Shown here piece after piece: positions 58,620-64,000 of a stretch of DNA of 64,000 nt (the stretch's first letter is position 1; every line of letters starts with the position of its first letter). Below the pieces are notes generated by a model. The model saw only the letters and a list, made by a program, of their open reading frames with translations, was not told the origin of the DNA and did no database searches. The translations under genes were made by a program, and so were the position numbers. This stretch comes from Magnolia sinica. Taxonomy: Eukaryota > Streptophyta > Magnoliopsida > Magnoliales > Magnoliaceae. The stretch lies in assembly GCF_029962835.1 (NCBI RefSeq), contig NC_080584.1, positions 83,294,862-83,358,861 on the forward strand, given 5' to 3'.

Positions 58620-58965
58620 TTCATTCATCCATGCCAACTCACTTGTGTACTCGTCAGGCATTGTCATCTCTTCCGCTTATTCATCTCATTGCTCCGCTTG
58701 CTCAAACTAAGGCCCATTATGAGACCAAAGTTCAAACCTTTTACCCACATTGCTACCTCTATGAGACTATGCCTCCTCATCGGCATCAAGCAATGATGAA
58801 GATGTCTACTCTCTATGCCAACAGAACTTTGACTCTTGTCCCCAAACATCACAATATGAATGTTGTCGGTAATCATTAGGTCTATCGAATTAAGTATCAT
58901 GTCGATGGTCCAAGTGAAGGCTACAAAGCTCATCTTGCGGCCAATAAGTATAAACAACATTAGTG
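58620..58965 (+). mobile_element. Copia pol fossil, start of reverse transcriptase
   Basis: RTLTLVPKHHNMNVVGNH matches the 'TWxLVPxPxxxNVVGxKW' start of Copia reverse transcriptase, with further similarity towards 58,965. It is a broken remnant in the same orientation as the piece at 56,795; AT-rich tandem DNA separates them and is probably a later insertion or expansion. Confidence 0.75.
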
Positions 58966-58969
58966 TTTT

Positions 58970-59405
58970 AAACAGCTTATGCTACATAGAATAGCTTAGC
59001 TTTCAACCTGCGTAGCTCATGAAAATAGCCTAAGTCGTGCATAGCCTACGCTACACACTACATAGCTTACACCACAAATTATTTTTCATTAAAACATTAA
59101 GATCAATTATTTTCAATGCTTTGTTAGATTTTCATTTTCTAGTAAAAATTAGTTAATGTTTTGGTTGATTAGTAAAATAATATAAGTAATGATATTAAAT
59201 CATCTATTGCAATTCCTTTATCTATAAACTTAATCTTTGCCCTATTTTCCTATTATTTTAGCCTGTGTTTGGTTGCACTTGCACCAAATATTGATGATAT
59301 TATCAATATTTGGTGCAACCTTAATTAAGAATATGGAAGTAGCATGTAGCTACGCCTCATGCTTCAAAGGGGTGAACACCACGTTACATGCTATGTCTTG
59401 AATCT
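58970..59405. other. Intergenic DNA, no gene recognised
   Basis: GCATAGCCTACGCTACACAC and similar short repeats occur near 58,978-59,085. Nothing else is recognised. Confidence 0.35.
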
Positions 59406-59410
59406 TGATT

Positions 59411-61070
59411 TCAGCGTTGAGTATTCTTAATATTTGTGTACATAGCTTAAAATGATTGGAGAAAAGGGATGGATGGCATGGATAAATAGATACATGAAGG
59501 TGGGCCCGACCACAGAACTGCCCGTTTGGGGCTAGAGACGGGCAGGGTAGGACGCAATCGGCGTCCTCTACCCAGACCAGCTTCCGAATGGGATTGTATC
59601 AATTAGATATTATTTTTTTCAAAAAAAAGAGTTGGGATCCTCTGTTTGCGTCAAAGCAGAAAAATTGTGGTTGTTGCAATCTAATTGGACCGTATTATTA
59701 CACACTACATTTAATACTGCATTGCTGACTGCCAAGGACCAATGACGATGAAGGAAAGCAGGAAAGTCATGCTTGACACAAACAAAGGATCCTTACTCAA
59801 AAAAAAAGAAGGGAGAGAAGGGGGAAAGAAATTTGGGCTTACCTGGGATTCAAAAGTACTCGATCAGCACTGGATTGAAAGCTACTTGCAGTTGCAGGAG
59901 ATCTCTCTATTTCCTCACTGCTTTCTTCTTTCTCTTCCTCCTCCCCTGTCTTGAAACTAGAATCATTCTCCTCCTCCTCCCACGTCTTGAAACTAGAATC
60001 CTTCTCCTCTCCTTGTCCCCCGTCTTGAAACTAGAATCTTTCTCCTCCTTCTCTCCCGTCTTGAAACTAGAATCATTCTTCTCCTCCTTATCCCCCATTC
60101 TAAAACTCGACTCGTTAAGATCGTATTAAATCAAGTTTTTAACTCGCTCTTCTACTCTCGGAAACACGAATTGTTCTACTTTCAACTCGAAACTCACTCC
60201 TCCTCCCAAAAACACGAATCGTTCTTTTCTCGACTCGTTAAAGATCTTATTGAGTTAGAAAGGCTTTTAAATAGACCATCTCAAGTTAGTTACCATTTAA
60301 GCGGGAATACTCGTACGATTTTGAAACCTCCTTTCTTTCTAGACACGTACCGAGATTTTAAATATATCATCTCAAGTTAGTTATTTTGAGCGGCAATATT
60401 CGCACGCTGATCAGTAGGTCGGTTTTGATCCAATCGCCGAGATAAATCTTGATTTTTATCAAACCGGTCCAGATTAATTATAATTATGGCGGGAATTTTC
60501 CAATTTCAGAACCTCCAGACATTATCAGGAATTATGTGCACAAAACTGAGGCAGATCCACCGCTACAGTGGACTACACCGAATAATAAGCTTGATTGCAT
60601 TAAATGCACAAAGCATTAAACGCCAAGAATCATCTGTGGTGTGGTCCATTTTAGCGTCGAGTATTCCTAATATTTGTGTACATAGCTTAAAATGATCGGA
60701 GAAAAGGGATGGCCGGCGTGGATAAACAGATACATGAAGGTGGGCCCGCCCACAGAACTGCCCGTTTGGGGCTAGAGACGGGCAGGGTAGGACGCAATCG
60801 GCGTCCTCCACCCAAACCAGCTTTCGAGATTGGGGTTGTATTAATTAGAAATTAAAAAGAAAAAAAGTTTGGATCCTCCGTTTCTGTCAAAGCAGGAAAA
60901 TCGTAGTTGTTGCAATCTAATTAGACCGTATTATTACACACTACATTTAATATTGCATTGTTGATTGCCATGGACCAATGATGATATAAGAAAGCTGCTT
61001 GATGTAAACAAAGGATCCTTACTCAAAAAAGAAAAAAGAAAAGGAGAGAGCTTCCGATTGGGCTAGGATC
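59411..61070 (-). repeat. Second part-array of the ~1.25-kb unit
   Basis: It starts inside a unit (TTCAGCGTTGAGTATTCTTA), passes MITEs at 59,635-59,792 and 60,871-61,018 (1,236 bp apart), and stops at a palindrome centred on about 61,071. One complete unit plus parts of two are present, about 16 kb from the main array and in the same orientation. Confidence 0.88.
59843..60098 (-). other. Part-array first-exon-like frame
   Basis: The frame from 60,098 starts MGDKEEKNDSSFKTGEKEEK and repeats DSSFKTG, but leaves the donor phase before 59,843. TATA-like tract at about 60,266-60,273. Confidence 0.4.
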
Positions 61071-61072
61071 TA

Positions 61073-61694
61073 ATCCTAGCCCAATTGGAAGCTCTCTCCC
61101 TTTTCTTTTTTTTTCTTTTTTTTGAGTAATGATCCTCTGTTTGCGTCAAGCATGACTTTTCTGCTTTCCTATATCGTCATTGGTCCGTGGCAGTTAGCAA
61201 TGCAGTATTAAATGCAGTGTGTAATAATACGGTCCAATTAGATTGCAACAGCCACAATTTTCCTTCTTTGACGTGAATAGAGGATCCAGACTCCTTTTTT
61301 TTTTTTTTTTTTTTATAAAGTCTTTCTGAATCAATACGATCTTTAACGAGTCGAGAAAAGAACGATTCGTGTATCTTGGAGAAGGAGGAATAGAGTGACT
61401 TTCAAGTTGAAAGTAGAACGATTCGTGTTTCCGAGAGTAGGAGTGCGAGTCGTGAACTAAACTCAATACGATCTTAACAAGTCGAGTTTTAGAATGGGGG
61501 ATAAGGAGGAGGAGAAGGATTCTAGTTTCAAGATGGGGGAGAAAGAGAGGGATTCTAGTTTCAAGACGGGAGAGGAGGAGGAGGAGAATGATTCTAGTTT
61601 CAAGACGGGAGAGAAGGGGGGAGAAGGGGGAGGAGAAGGATTCTAATTTCAAGACGGGAGAAAAGGATGGGGAGAATGATTCTAGTTTCAAGAA
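61073..61694 (+). repeat. Inverted copy of the array unit, head to head with the part-array
   Basis: ATCCTAGCCCAATTGGAAGC mirrors GCTTCCGATTGGGCTAGGAT just to the left. The MITE follows inverted (61,131-61,287), then the GACTCG-type leader and ATGGGGGATAAGGAGGAG at about 61,496 on the + strand with DSSFK repeats. Between the MITE and the leader, the donor and exon end are missing. The copy is joined directly to segmental duplication copy B. Confidence 0.85.
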
Positions 61695-63308
61695 AGTACC
61701 CCCAAATGCTTCCAACCATATTGCAATGGAAAGAAAGATGGTCAATAGTTTCTTCATCATTCATACACAAGCATGTGTGAGCTAAATGATTCCCATGATT
61801 TTTTACGGGCTCACGTAAGAATTTTGTCAACCACATCAACCCAACAAAACTCCACAAAACGCATCATTCTAAGAGGAACAAGAGCACCAAAACCTGAAAT
61901 TGGAGACAAGATCACTGCCTGATACTGTGCTTGAAGAGACTTGACCAAGAAGCTCCTATTGAGTTCCCCTTCCAACACAAATCACCTACCACTTGAGGAA
62001 CAGAGTTGGAAATAATTGAAAGGCGAGTAGCAATCAATTGGATTTCTTCCTCCCAATTTCTCCAAAAAATGAATGTTCTGTACTACCCTCAATTCTTTCA
62101 ACAGACTATCCCAGTTGCCTATCATAATCCTGTTAGAGGAGGCATTTCAACAGACTACGGAAAGCAGTTACCACTCCTTGCCTATCCACAGATCTTCCAA
62201 GGATCTAACAAGTAACCTCCCAGTGCTACTCTTACATGAACACCATTTGGTCATCAAGTTACAAATTCCGGTTGAAATTTTGTACACTAAATCACCCAAA
62301 TTCATTTCTAATCATTAATCAATGAATTAATTCATTTTATCTTCTACAATACTGCTTCTTCCCTAAAAGTTCAACTGTTCCTTTCCTTTCATAATCCAAT
62401 AAACTGGAATCGGCTTTCCAGAGAATTGCCTTATCATGAAATTGGCCTCCCTACCATCCTTCAAACAACACTACAACAGTGAGTTGCTCTCTCAACAGAT
62501 GCAAAGTGACTGATCACTCAGGACTATTTTGTTACAGACACAAACTGGAGACAAAGGAACTTGCTTCGCCGAATAAATAGTACAATCTGATTTTATTTCA
62601 TTTTATTTTATTGAAGCGTAATGAATTTAATTTATTAACAAGTTGAATGACACCAGTCAAGCAGCAAATAATACGACCCCATCAAACTTACAATATACAT
62701 CGAAGGTAGAAAATAAAAACAAACCCCCTTTACAATCCCAACATAGATATCAATTCCTTTGGATTTACATTTTTCATCCCTGATGCCCAAACCATAAAAT
62801 CCCTCTTAGAAAACCATGCCCTTTCTTCCCATGGTCCTTGCTTGTTTAGGAAGCATCGCCGATTTTGCTCCCTCCGTATGTTCCAACACACTGCTAACAA
62901 CACAAGCTGCCATATTTCTCGCTTTTCCTTTGGAAGATGGGTGTCATGCCAGGCCCAAAACATATCGAAAACCGACTAGGGCATCACCCATATGTTGCCA
63001 AAGGATGTTAAGAAGGTGATTCGCTCTCGTTGCGCAAAAGGCGTATGGATGAATAGATGATCTACCAATTCTGCTTCGTTCATGCACATGAGACATATTT
63101 GGGAGAATCAGACCTCTTTCGAAGATTGTCTATAGTTAAGATACGATTACATCGAACAAGCCAAGCAAAGGATGCCCGCTTCTCCCTCTTCGTATGTCTT
63201 CAAACCCCGTTCCAACTCAACACTTGAAGTCTGTTCATTTCCTCTGCCCCTTGCGACAAGAAGTCCTGCCTCAAATTTTCAAGCCTTGAGAGCACTGAAG
63301 CCAGACAG
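61695..63308. repeat. Segmental duplication, copy B (partner at 54,401-56,047)
   Basis: Same order of LINE-derived sequence as copy A: MNDEETIDHLSFHCNMVG near 61,780 and LLAVCWNIRREQNRRCFLNK at 62,963-62,730, both on the - strand. Deletions have removed part of the zinc-binding region. Confidence 0.9.
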
Positions 63309-63309
63309 T

Positions 63310-64000
63310 TTCTTTGTAGGTGACAGGACCAGTTCCAATCACTAGTATTAGACTAGTGGCTGTCAGGACCAGTTCCCAAGGTCTTTGTTTCTTTGTAGGT
63401 GACAGTTTTACAGCTGTTGCAGCTCCAAATATAAGGAAATCACAAGCCAGTTAGCCCATTGATTTCCCATCGCATCAAATATATATTAGAGCAAATTCTG
63501 CACTTGGGAATTGAGGTTGTTCTCTTCTTCCTTTCTCTCTCTTCTTCTTCTTTTTTTCTCTTTTGGCCAAACTCTAAACCTGCTAAACCCTAGCCTTGGT
63601 ACTTTCCCCCATTCCAAAACCCTATATGCTAGCTGCCACCCCCTGCATCCCAAAGACCCTAGCTGCCACCTCAAACTTATAGAAACACTAGCAACCACCC
63701 TCTATTGCCCTAAATCTTACCACCCAATCCAAAACACTTAGGACCCATTTGGATGTAGCAAAAGCTTTGGCCACATAGTTGTCCAAGATAGCCTGTCAGG
63801 ACATTGTCCTGCTTGTTTGCAAACATCCTGGAATAGAGAAGGATTATATGCATATGTAAACTAGCAAATGCATGCTGATTTTAGATTGATGGTGGCACAT
63901 TCGGGCGCACCTAAAGATTGATGGTGGTGGAACATTTGGCTCATGTGGGGTGCTTGATGATGGACGATGGCACATGTAAACCATATATGTGTACATTGAA
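63310..64000. other. Intergenic DNA, no gene recognised
   Basis: TTTCTTTGTAGGTGACAG occurs at 63,310 and 63,389, a small direct repeat. No gene is recognised. Confidence 0.35.

Noticed and set aside
61194-61760. A - strand frame of 188 codons
   Set aside because: It is the complement of the charged first-exon repeat of the inverted array copy running into LINE-derived duplication; it spans a junction of two repeats and has no family match.

Overview
The window looks like nuclear DNA from a flowering plant, probably a magnoliid-type genome. Genes are sparse and split by introns. Most of the rest is small DNA transposons whose ends and inner arms carry GGGCCCACC, GTGGACCACACC and CACACCGTCCATCCA. 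I judge the lineage from that repeat flavour alone, so the taxon is a weak inference; 'plant' is secure because two genes match plant-specific families.

Only two loci read as intact genes. A two-exon gene on the + strand (17,993-20,217) encodes a secreted cysteine-rich protein of the LEA-related/Root_cap family. A single-coding-exon gene on the - strand (26,068-23,552) encodes an 838-residue CrRLK1L receptor kinase very close to THESEUS1, with a likely 0.7-kb intron in its 5' leader ending three bases before the ATG. The two genes converge. A third, incomplete gene is the first coding exon of a PIG3-type quinone oxidoreductase (5,681-5,430, - strand). It ends at a good splice donor, is boxed in by foldback transposons on both sides, and has no later exon in the window.

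Layout. 0.2-1.5 kb is a degenerate GGGCCCACC minisatellite. 2.7-7.4 kb is nested foldback (Mutator-like) elements around the orphan exon. 8.4-11.5 kb is one large repeat with an inner 0.8-kb tandem duplication. 12-15 kb holds a diverged duplication, a hAT MITE and a SINE. 17.9-26.9 kb is the gene island, with a palindromic LTR fossil and a truncated LINE between the genes. 27-35 kb is mostly transposon nests, including a solo LTR inside a TIR element. 35.85-43.58 kb is a tandem array of six units of about 1.25 kb, each with a TATA-like box, a Lys/Glu-rich first-exon-like reading frame, a splice donor and a 160-bp MITE. 44-50 kb carries two well-bounded TIR elements with 10-bp target duplications, a third less certain one, a repeated AT-rich module and two SINEs. 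51.3-52.3 kb has a 63-bp repeat open on both strands. 54-63.3 kb holds LINE pieces duplicated as a 1.6-kb block, a broken Copia pol fossil, and a second part-array of the 1.25-kb unit that ends in a head-to-head inverted copy.

The most unusual structure is the amplified promoter plus first-exon unit. It is present at least seven times in one orientation and once inverted, it is flanked by a direct repeat of about 350 bp, and I recognise no family for it.
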